44,493 nt of DNA from Sneathiella sp. (GTDB lineage: Bacteria > Pseudomonadota > Alphaproteobacteria > Sneathiellales > Sneathiellaceae). The stretch covers positions 1-44,493 of the forward strand of contig NZ_JARGOQ010000032.1 of assembly GCF_029233945.1 (NCBI RefSeq), read 5' to 3'. Shown piece by piece: positions 30,756-44,493 of the stretch. Both the position numbers and the translations under genes were made by a program. The stretch's first letter is position 1. Each line of letters starts with the position of its first letter. Below the pieces are notes generated by a model. It ran no database searches and was not told the origin of the DNA. It saw nothing but the letters and a program-made list of their open reading frames with translations.

Positions 30756-30784
30756 AATATATGGGCGAGGCCCTATGCAGTCAA
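30756..30784 (-). promoter_or_regulatory. Strong promoter of the str operon
   Basis: Minus-strand TTGACT (30784-30779), 17-nt spacer, TATATT (30761-30756). Close to consensus and placed between the rpoC terminator and rpsL, about 160 nt before the rpsL start. Confidence 0.7.
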
Positions 30785-30930
30785 GCAGAAAAGATTGCAT
30801 TTTTGTTAATCTCTCAATGGCGCCAATTTAAGCCTTCCCCCACCCCTTATTTGGAGGGAAATACGGCGATTTCATGATCCGGATTTGGCTTTCCCCGTGA
30901 TGGGAGTGCAAATATGTATCGGGTTAACTG

Positions 30931-30956
30931 AAAACGGCGCCCGATGAGAGGCGCCG
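30931..30956 (-). terminator. Rho-independent terminator of rpoBC
   Basis: Minus-strand CGGCGCC-TCTCATCG-GGCGCCG (30956-30935), a 7-bp all-GC stem, is followed by TTTT (30934-30931). It lies about 60 nt after the rpoC stop and before the str promoter. Confidence 0.75.
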
Positions 30957-31018
30957 CTTTCCTATTTTTCATCCTTTCGCCGTGGTTCACCACATCGAAA
31001 AGACTGATTCTTCGAGCA

Positions 31019-35221
<4,203 letters not shown>

Positions 35222-35227
35222 TTAAAC

Positions 35228-35322
35228 CCCGGGGTCCCCGGGAGGCGCTCGATAAAGCAGCCTTTAAAAAATAACTGTCTGTGACCAACGTATCAATTGG
35301 CCCCGGGATGACCCGGGACCAA
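35228..35322 (-). promoter_or_regulatory. Paired CCCGGG hairpins in the rpoB-rpoC spacer
   Basis: Read as minus-strand RNA, the first hairpin (35322-35297) is TTGG-T-CCCGGG-TCAT-CCCGGG-G-CCAA, an 11-bp stem with one U.G. The second (35242-35228) is CCCGGG-GAC-CCCGGG, 6 bp. The four self-complementary arms can also pair with one another over the 55 nt between. Role unknown; they may control RNA processing or rpoC translation. Confidence 0.6.
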
Positions 35323-35327
35323 CTCAA

Positions 35328-39431
<4,104 letters not shown>

Positions 39432-39603
39432 GCCAAATCCCCGTATGTTTCTTGGCCAACTAAAAAACAACCCTTGCTAAAAAGGCTGCGAGCCGGATTT
39501 TCCAAAGATCAGAGAAAATGATCTAATCTCTTGAAATTCCTGCAAATTTTTCTCCAGACTTAAGGCCGCTGGAGACGCCACGTGATTAAATTCCCGCCGG
39601 ACC

Positions 39604-39660
39604 GCCGCTTGCCTGCTTAGAAAGCGGCTGCGGGGAAGGCAGCAAAAGCCGCCTTCCCCG
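39604..39660 (-). promoter_or_regulatory. Two adjacent hairpins in the rplL-rpoB spacer (attenuator or processing site)
   Basis: Minus-strand 39660-39631 is CGGGGAAGGC-GGCTTTTGCT-GCCTTCCCCG, a perfect 10-bp stem extended by G.T and two G-C pairs to a TTTT loop. Three bases later AAGCGGC-N10... in plus terms, GCCGCTT (39604-39610) pairs with AAGCGGC (39622-39628). No T-run follows. In E. coli this spacer holds a partial terminator and an RNase III site, so a similar role is likely here. Confidence 0.65.
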
Positions 39661-39701
39661 TTGTAACCCTAGCTACCCAAAGGTCGCTACATCGCAACTG
39701 A

Positions 39702-40082
39702 TTATTTAAGTTCAACAGTTGCGCCTGCGCCTTCGAGCTGTTCTTTGATTTTGTTAGCTTCGTCTTTAGGTGCCGCTTCCTTAACGGTTTTCGGCGCACC
39801 TTCAACGAGGTCTTTTGCTTCCTTAAGACCGAGACCCGTGATCGCACGAACCTCTTTAATAACGTTGATTTTCTTTTCGCCTGCGGCCATCAGAACAACG
39901 TCAAAATCATCTTTTTCTTCAGCAGCAGCGGCATCGCCACCACCTGCACCCGGAGCCGCGGCGACAGCAACCGGTGCGGCGGCAGAAACGCCCCATTTTT
40001 CTTCCAGAATCTTTGAAAGTTCTGCAGCTTCCAGCACAGTCAGGCTGGAAAGGTCTTCGGCAATCTTTTCGAGATCGGCCAT
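39702..40082 (-). CDS. rplL: 50S ribosomal protein L7/L12
   Basis: The 126-residue stalk protein has the N-terminal dimerisation part ([31 protein letters not shown]), an Ala/Gly hinge with an acidic run, and the C-terminal domain with [30 protein letters not shown]. It recruits translation GTPases. It follows rplJ by 60 nt and is followed by two hairpins that probably lower read-through to rpoB. Confidence 0.98.
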   Translation of the reverse strand: MADLEKIAEDLSSLTVLEAAELSKILEEKWGVSAAAPVAVAAAPGAGGGDAAAAEEKDDFDVVLMAAGEKKINVIKEVRAITGLGLKEAKDLVEGAPKTVKEAAPKDEANKIKEQLEGAGATVELK

Positions 40083-40142
40083 TGTACTATTCTCCTCAGG
40101 TAAACCTAGTGGTTTAGTTTCAATATTAACTGGCTATTACAT

Positions 40143-40652
40143 CTAACCCTGTTCGGCTTTCGCCGCCAGGACACGGGCCAACTGACCAGCAGGAGCCTGA
40201 AGGACACCAGCGATTTTCGTCGCAGGCGCCTGCAGCAACCCGACCAGTTTTCCACGAAGTTCGTCAAGCGATGGGAGGCTCGCAAGAGACTTGACCCCGG
40301 CGGGGTCGAGTTCCGTTGTGCCCATTGCACCGCCGATCACGACAAACTTCTCGTTTCCCTTTGCATAGTCCATAACAACTTTCGGTGCCGCGACAGGATC
40401 GCTTGAATAAGCGATGCCCACAGGGCCTTTCAGTTTTTCGGACAGGGAACCATAGTCCGTGCCATCAAGAGCGAGACGCGCAAGCCGATTTTTAGTCACT
40501 TTGAAGCTGGCACCGGCATCCAGCATCTTTACGCGAAGCTCGGTCATTTGCGCCACAGTGAGACCACTGTATTCGGCGACAACAACCACAGCTGCCTCGT
40601 TAAAGACACCCTTCAGTTCGGTAACCACCGCTTCTTTTTGCGATCGGTCCAC
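40143..40652 (-). CDS. rplJ: 50S ribosomal protein L10
   Basis: L10 anchors the L7/L12 dimers. From the GTG at 40652 the protein has 169 residues ([20 protein letters not shown]...), with GGAG about 7 nt upstream; an in-frame ATG at 40682 adds non-conserved residues, so GTG is chosen. The C-terminal helix binds L7/L12. Upstream is an L10-leader-like RNA, suggesting autogenous control by the L10-L12 complex. Confidence 0.95.
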   Translation of the reverse strand: MDRSQKEAVVTELKGVFNEAAVVVVAEYSGLTVAQMTELRVKMLDAGASFKVTKNRLARLALDGTDYGSLSEKLKGPVGIAYSSDPVAAPKVVMDYAKGNEKFVVIGGAMGTTELDPAGVKSLASLPSLDELRGKLVGLLQAPATKIAGVLQAPAGQLARVLAAKAEQG

Positions 40653-40689
40653 TCGTCGTCTCCAGTCTTTGAAATGCCTCAAACTCTTG

Positions 40690-40860
40690 AAGCATTCCGT
40701 TTACACTAGAACCCGGCCTCGGCCGGATCCGGTTAAACTGTCCCAGGTCCACCTGAATTGCTGACTAGCAGCGAATTATTTAGCTTCCCTGTCTATGCAG
40801 GCAACGAATTGCATTTAAATCCCCTTATCCAAAAGGTCCGGGAACACCTGCAGTCTTGGA
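40690..40860 (-). promoter_or_regulatory. L10 leader RNA (autoregulatory site of rplJ-rplL)
   Basis: On the minus strand, ACTGCAGGTG (around 40853-40845) pairs with CCTGCATAGACAGG (40801-40788), enclosing an A/T-rich arm. A GC-rich hairpin with CCGGCCGAGGCCGG follows near 40712-40729. This order, just upstream of rplJ, matches the known L10 leader that binds L10-L12. The exact limits are approximate. Confidence 0.65.
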
Positions 40861-40864
40861 CAGA

Positions 40865-40884
40865 CGGACTGGCGAACCAGCCCG
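40865..40884 (-). promoter_or_regulatory. TTCG-loop hairpin after rplA
   Basis: Minus-strand CGGGCTGG-TTCG-CCAGTCCG, an 8-bp stem with one G.U. The wobble is tolerated only in minus-strand RNA, which supports a role in the rplA-rplJ transcript. A second small hairpin CCGCA-N6-TGCGG lies just upstream (40907-40892). No T-run follows, so read-through is expected. Confidence 0.5.
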
Positions 40885-40925
40885 ACATTTACCGCACCGA
40901 AATGCGGCAAATTTGGTAGGCGACG

Positions 40926-41618
40926 CTAGATTACGTCGCCGATTTCAAGCTTCACGCCCGGGCCCATGGTGGAGCTCACGGCGATCTTCTTGATAAATGT
41001 TCCTTTTGCGCCGCTCGGCTTGGATTTTGCCACCGCGCCCACAAACGCCTTGATATTTTCGCTCAAGGCTTCCTTGGTGAAGCTCGATTTGCCAAGTCCG
41101 GCATGGATGATCCCGCTTTTCTCAGCACGGAATTCCACCTGGCCGCCCTTGGCAGCCTCAACGGCCTCAGCGACATTCGGCGTTACCGTGCCGAGCTTCG
41201 GGTTTGGCATCAGACCGCGCGGGCCCAGCACCTTACCAAGGCGACCAACAACGGCCATCATGTCCGGCGTCGCGATGCAGCGATCGAAATTCATCTCGCC
41301 TGCCTGAATTTTCTCCATCAGGTCTTCCGCCCCGACGAGATCGGCACCGGCTTTCGTTGCTTCCTCGGCCTTGTCACCACGGGCGAAAACGGCCACCCGG
41401 ACGGACTTGCCCGTTCCGTTCGGCAACTGGATCACACCGCGCACCATCTGGTCCGAATGCCGCGGATCAACACCGAGATTCATTGCAATTTCGATAGTTT
41501 CATCGAATTTCGATTTTGCGTGCGCCTTAATGATCTCGACGGCTTCGTCAAGCGCGTAGAACTTCTCGCGATCAATCACGTCAGCCGCGGCTTTTTGGTT
41601 TTTCGTCAGTTTTGCCAT
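40926..41618 (-). CDS. rplA: 50S ribosomal protein L1
   Basis: The 230-residue protein has [30 protein letters not shown] and the conserved [20 protein letters not shown]1 forms the mobile stalk that moves E-site tRNA, and in many bacteria it represses rplK-rplA translation. It lies 4 nt after rplK. Confidence 0.97.
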   Translation of the reverse strand: MAKLTKNQKAAADVIDREKFYALDEAVEIIKAHAKSKFDETIEIAMNLGVDPRHSDQMVRGVIQLPNGTGKSVRVAVFARGDKAEEATKAGADLVGAEDLMEKIQAGEMNFDRCIATPDMMAVVGRLGKVLGPRGLMPNPKLGTVTPNVAEAVEAAKGGQVEFRAEKSGIIHAGLGKSSFTKEALSENIKAFVGAVAKSKPSGAKGTFIKKIAVSSTMGPGVKLEIGDVI

Positions 41619-41622
41619 GATC

Positions 41623-42051
41623 TTAACCCACCACTTCCAGGCCCATGGAACGGGCGGAGCCTTTGATAATATTCATCGCCGCATCAATATCGTTGGCGTT
41701 CAGATCCACCATCTTCGCTTCCGCGATCTCACGAACCTGCGCCTCGGTCACTGTACCCGCAACTTCCTTACTTGGCGTGCTGCCGCCTTTTTTCAACTTG
41801 GCTGCCTTTTTCAGGAAATAGGAAGCCGGAGGCGTCTTGGTTATGAAACTGAATGAACGATCCGCATAAACAGTAATAACTGTCGGAATTGGCATGCCGC
41901 CTTCCATATTGCCCGTTGAGGCATTGAAAGCCTTGCAGAATTCCATAATATTCACGCCCTGCTGGCCCAGTGCCGGACCGATAGGCGGGGATGGATTTGC
42001 CTGCCCCGCCGGGACCTGCAACTTGATATAACCTTTAATCTTCTTTGCCAT
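41623..42051 (-). CDS. rplK: 50S ribosomal protein L11
   Basis: The 142-residue protein starts [43 protein letters not shown], typical of L11. The C-terminal half binds 23S rRNA at the GTPase centre, and the N-terminal half senses stringent-response factors. GAGGGAAG lies just before the ATG. Confidence 0.98.
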   Translation of the reverse strand: MAKKIKGYIKLQVPAGQANPSPPIGPALGQQGVNIMEFCKAFNASTGNMEGGMPIPTVITVYADRSFSFITKTPPASYFLKKAAKLKKGGSTPSKEVAGTVTEAQVREIAEAKMVDLNANDIDAAMNIIKGSARSMGLEVVG

Positions 42052-42074
42052 TATCTTCCCTCTTCAAATTAAGG

Positions 42075-42125
42075 GGTCGTGGTACGACCATGGCCGGCCT
42101 CCCACAACGATCCGCACCATGCGGA
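42075..42125 (-). promoter_or_regulatory. Two small hairpins in the nusG-rplK spacer
   Basis: TCCGCA-TGG-TGCGGA (42125-42111) and GGTCGT-ACC-ACGACC (42089-42075) on the minus strand are both perfect 6-bp stems with 3-nt loops. The second lies about 24 nt before the rplK ATG. They could include the L1 repressor site of rplK-rplA, but the known L1 motif is not clearly present. Confidence 0.45.
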
Positions 42126-42134
42126 AATTACGCT

Positions 42135-42665
42135 TTAACTTTTTTCAACCTGCGAATAATCAAGTTCAACAGGCGTCGAGCGGCCAAAGATCGATACCGA
42201 GACCTTCAGCTTCGCTTTCTCTTCATCTACTTCTTCAACCTGACCCATAAAGGTGGCGAACGGACCATCACTGACCCGGACTTCCTCACCAAGCTCAAAC
42301 GTAACCGATGGCTTGGGTCGCTCGATCCCTTCCTGCACCTGGTTGAGGACCGCCATTGCCTCCTTCTCGGAGATTGGCGTCGGCTTGTTCCCATTGCCAA
42401 GGAAACCCGTCACCTTCGGCAGGTTCTTGACCAGATGGTAGGTTTCGTCATTCATCTCCATATGCGCGAGCACATAGCCCGGGAAAAACTTCCGCTCTGC
42501 GCTGACCTTCTGGCCACGCCGCACTTCAACTACTTCTTCAACCGGAACCAGCACTTCTTCAAACAAATCGGCCATGCCCTTGATGATCGCCTGTTCCTTT
42601 ACGGATTGTGCGACCTTCTTTTCGAAGCCCGAATAGGCATGAATGATATACCAGCGTTTGGCCAT
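42135..42665 (-). CDS. nusG: Transcription termination/antitermination factor NusG
   Basis: The 176-residue protein starts [20 protein letters not shown] and has the NGN domain with [22 protein letters not shown] and a C-terminal KOW domain ([27 protein letters not shown]). NusG binds RNA polymerase and links it to Rho or to the ribosome through S10. The frame is open upstream across secE but the conserved start is ATG 42665, 4 nt after secE. Confidence 0.97.
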   Translation of the reverse strand: MAKRWYIIHAYSGFEKKVAQSVKEQAIIKGMADLFEEVLVPVEEVVEVRRGQKVSAERKFFPGYVLAHMEMNDETYHLVKNLPKVTGFLGNGNKPTPISEKEAMAVLNQVQEGIERPKPSVTFELGEEVRVSDGPFATFMGQVEEVDEEKAKLKVSVSIFGRSTPVELDYSQVEKS

Positions 42666-42669
42666 GTGA

Positions 42670-42867
42670 TCAGGATCCCAGCGACATAATTTGTTTGACA
42701 ACGAACTGAATGCCGGAATCAACAAGGAAAAAGAACATGGAAGCCAGAAAAACCATGACAAATACCATCCCCGTCGTCACCAGCGTTTCCTTGCGGGTCG
42801 GCCATGTGACTTTCGAGGCTTCCTGCCGCACCTGGCGGATAAAAGCTCCTGGGTTTACCTTTGCCAT
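42670..42867 (-). CDS. secE: Protein translocase subunit SecE
   Basis: The 65-residue protein has the conserved cytosolic part [20 protein letters not shown] and one transmembrane segment (about 33-55). This is the short single-span SecE type that clamps SecY. First gene after the promoter at 42906-42934 and directly upstream of nusG. Confidence 0.96.
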   Translation of the reverse strand: MAKVNPGAFIRQVRQEASKVTWPTRKETLVTTGMVFVMVFLASMFFFLVDSGIQFVVKQIMSLGS

Positions 42868-42905
42868 AATTCTTCAAAAATCCTTCATCCGGTGAATGAC
42901 CCGGC

Positions 42906-42934
42906 GGTATACAAGACTTTTACATATAGATCAA
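42906..42934 (-). promoter_or_regulatory. Promoter of secE-nusG and the rplKAJL-rpoBC run
   Basis: Minus-strand TTGATC (42934-42929), 17-nt spacer, TATACC (42911-42906). It starts 7 nt after the 3' end of tRNA-Trp and predicts a start near 42899, giving a leader of about 32 nt. Confidence 0.6.
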
Positions 42935-42940
42935 CCAGAT

Positions 42941-43016
<76 letters not shown>

Positions 43017-43033
43017 CCGGTCTGAACGGGCAA

Positions 43034-43070
43034 TCCCGGGTCGCCGATTTTTTACGTCCGGCGCCCGGGA
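43034..43070 (-). promoter_or_regulatory. Large GC-rich hairpin between tuf copy 2 and tRNA-Trp
   Basis: Plus-strand TCCCGGG(T)CGCCG (43034-43046) pairs with CGGCG-CCCGGGA (43059-43070): 12 bp with one bulged base and an A/T-rich loop. It stands 18 nt before the tRNA-Trp 5' end on the minus strand, so it may be an RNA processing or attenuation element. No T-run follows. A weaker CGCCG/CGGCG stem lies at 43100-43120, next to the tuf stop. Confidence 0.5.
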
Positions 43071-43129
43071 CTGACCATTTAATCTACATGTAATCTTTTC
43101 GCCGCTTAAAACAAACGGCGTCCATTTTC

Positions 43130-44324
43130 CTTATTCGGTTACGGATGCGACGACGCCGGCGCCGACGGTACGGCCGCCTTCGCGAATTGCGAAGCGCAGA
43201 CCCTCATCCATGGCGATCGGGGCGATCAACTCGACATCCATCGTCACATTGTCACCCGGCATCACCATCTCCGTCCCACCCGGAAGCGTCACGACACCCG
43301 TCACGTCCGTGGTCCGGAAGTAGAACTGCGGACGATAGTTCGTGAAGAACGGTGTATGACGTCCGCCCTCTTCCTTCGTCAGGATGTAGGCTTCCGCCTT
43401 GAACTTCGTATGCGGCGTGATCGAACCCGGACGCGCCAGAACCTGGCCGCGCTCAACATCCTCACGCTTCGTACCGCGTAGCAGAACACCCACGTTGTCG
43501 CCAGCCTGACCCTGATCCAGGAGCTTGCGGAACATCTCAACGCCCGTGCAGGTCGTCTTCGTCGTCGGGCGAATGCCGACAATCTCGATTTCCTCGCCAA
43601 CCTTCACAATGCCGCTCTCAATACGACCCGTCACAACCGTACCCCGGCCAGAGATCGAGAACACATCCTCGATCGGCATCAGGAACGGCTTGTCAATCTC
43701 ACGCTCCGGCTGCGGGATAGAGGCGTCAACCGCTTCCATCAGCTTCAGGATCGATTCCTTGCCAATCTCGTCATCCCGGCCTTCCAGCGCCGCAAGCGCA
43801 GATCCGCCGATAATCGGAATATCGTCGCCCGGGAAATCATACTCAGACAGAAGCTCGCGGATTTCCATCTCAACAAGCTCAATCAGCTCTTCGTCGTCCA
43901 CAAGGTCAACCTTGTTCATATAGACAACCAGCGCCGGAACACCAACCTGGCGCGCCAGAAGGATATGTTCGCGCGTCTGCGGCATCGGGCCGTCGTTCGC
44001 CGACACAACCAGGATCGCGCCGTCCATCTGCGCCGCCCCCGTGATCATGTTCTTCACATAGTCCGCATGGCCCGGGCAGTCCACATGCGCATAGTGACGG
44101 TTACCCGTCTCATACTCAACATGCGACGTCGAAATCGTGATCCCCCGCGCCTTCTCTTCCGGCGCCTTGTCAATCTCGTCAAACGCAAACGCAGCGCCCC
44201 CGCTCTGCTCCGACAGAACTTTCGTAATCGCCGCCGTCAGCGTCGTCTTACCATGGTCAACATGACCAATCGTCCCAATATTTACATGCGGTTTACTACG
44301 ATCAAATTTCTCTTTGGCCATTTT
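43130..44324 (-). repeat. Copy 2 of the 1195-nt tuf duplication
   Basis: Direct repeat of 26387-27581. The identical stretch ends 1 nt after the stop codon and 3 nt before the start codon; the ribosome binding sites of the two copies already differ. Confidence 0.93.
43131..44321 (-). CDS. tuf: Elongation factor Tu, copy 2 (tRNA-linked)
   Basis: The 396-residue protein is identical to copy 1. This copy sits between tRNA-Gly and tRNA-Trp, as tufB does in many proteobacteria, with a GACGGAA ribosome binding region. A terminator-like hairpin lies 36-61 nt before its start, so its expression probably depends on read-through from the tRNA operon or on a promoter I could not identify. Confidence 0.98.
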   Translation of the reverse strand: MAKEKFDRSKPHVNIGTIGHVDHGKTTLTAAITKVLSEQSGGAAFAFDEIDKAPEEKARGITISTSHVEYETGNRHYAHVDCPGHADYVKNMITGAAQMDGAILVVSANDGPMPQTREHILLARQVGVPALVVYMNKVDLVDDEELIELVEMEIRELLSEYDFPGDDIPIIGGSALAALEGRDDEIGKESILKLMEAVDASIPQPEREIDKPFLMPIEDVFSISGRGTVVTGRIESGIVKVGEEIEIVGIRPTTKTTCTGVEMFRKLLDQGQAGDNVGVLLRGTKREDVERGQVLARPGSITPHTKFKAEAYILTKEEGGRHTPFFTNYRPQFYFRTTDVTGVVTLPGGTEMVMPGDNVTMDVELIAPIAMDEGLRFAIREGGRTVGAGVVASVTE

Positions 44325-44356
44325 CCGTCGTCCCGAAGCAATAAATTACACAGCCC

Positions 44357-44382
44357 AAAAACACCGAATGTCAGTCATTCGG
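44357..44382 (-). terminator. Terminator-like hairpin between tRNA-Gly and tuf copy 2
   Basis: Minus-strand CCGAATG-ACTGA-CATTCGG (44382-44364), a perfect 7-bp stem, is followed by TGTTTTT (44363-44357). It has the form of an intrinsic terminator, placed inside a tRNA-tuf unit. Confidence 0.7.
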
Positions 44383-44426
44383 CATCATCAATTCCATGGC
44401 CTATTTATAATGCGCTGACCAGCGCT

Positions 44427-44493
44427 TGGAGCGGGTGAAGGGAATCGAACCCTCGTATTCAGCTTGGAAGGCTGCTGCTCTACCATTGAGCTA
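44427..44493 (-). tRNA. tRNA-Gly(UCC), 5' acceptor strand cut off by window edge
   Basis: Read on the minus strand from the right edge: TAGCTCAATGGTAGAGC (D arm), anticodon loop CTTCCAA with anticodon TCC (Gly), T arm with GGTTCGATTCC, 3' acceptor CACCCGC, discriminator T and encoded CCA. Only the first 7 nt are missing. Confidence 0.95.

Noticed and set aside
39500-39560. A promoter for rpoB (minus-strand TTGCAG-17-ATCATT)
   Set aside because: Both boxes are poor matches and rpoBC is normally read from upstream genes; not supportable by eye.

Overview
This window looks like a chromosomal segment of an alphaproteobacterium. The indicators are an ATP12-family F1-ATPase chaperone gene (a family of alphaproteobacteria and mitochondria), the run RarA/CrcB/RluC-type genes after the alpha operon, EF-Tu genes in duplicate, and the order tRNA-Gly, tuf, tRNA-Trp, secE, nusG. 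The order within the class cannot be settled by reading alone. Almost everything is encoded on the minus strand; only lipB is on the plus strand. I see no insertion sequence, prophage, CRISPR array or broken gene.

Layout in transcription order (right to left). A right-truncated tRNA-Gly(UCC), a terminator-like hairpin and tuf copy 2 are followed by tRNA-Trp(CCA) and a promoter for secE-nusG-rplK-rplA-rplJ-rplL-rpoB-rpoC. An intrinsic terminator follows rpoC. A strong promoter then starts rpsL-rpsG-fusA-tuf (str), which runs through a hairpin into S10 (rpsJ-rplC-rplD-rplW-rplB-rpsS-rplV-rpsC-rplP-rpmC-rpsQ), spc (rplN-rplX-rplE-rpsN-rpsH-rplF-rplR-rpsE-rpmD-rplO-secY-adk) and alpha (rpsM-rpsK-rpoA-rplQ). 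The alpha operon has its own near-consensus promoter and a two-hairpin leader, and ends at a clear intrinsic terminator.

Next comes an overlapping operon: degP-like protease, rarA, crcB and rluC. After it lies leuA, preceded by a leader region with a Leu-rich 17-codon peptide (here called leuL) that appears to be transcribed from its own start codon. A HAD phosphatase follows, then an operon of ATP12, pccB and pccA (propionyl-CoA carboxylase). lipB (octanoyltransferase) converges on pccA with a 3-nt gap. lipB is divergent from a short FliN-like SpoA-domain gene, beyond which is a left-truncated tRNA-Leu(GAG).

Most of the window is conserved housekeeping DNA for translation, transcription and secretion. 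I found no new multi-gene system. The most interesting material is in the spaces between genes: the leuA leader, predicted leaderless starts for leuL and lipB, hairpins built from paired CCCGGG arms in the rpoB-rpoC and tuf-tRNA-Trp spacers, a perfect hairpin pair between rplL and rpoB, and two tuf copies that match from 1 nt outside the stop codon to 3 nt outside the start codon. All promoters and RNA structures were found by eye and have not been computed or tested.
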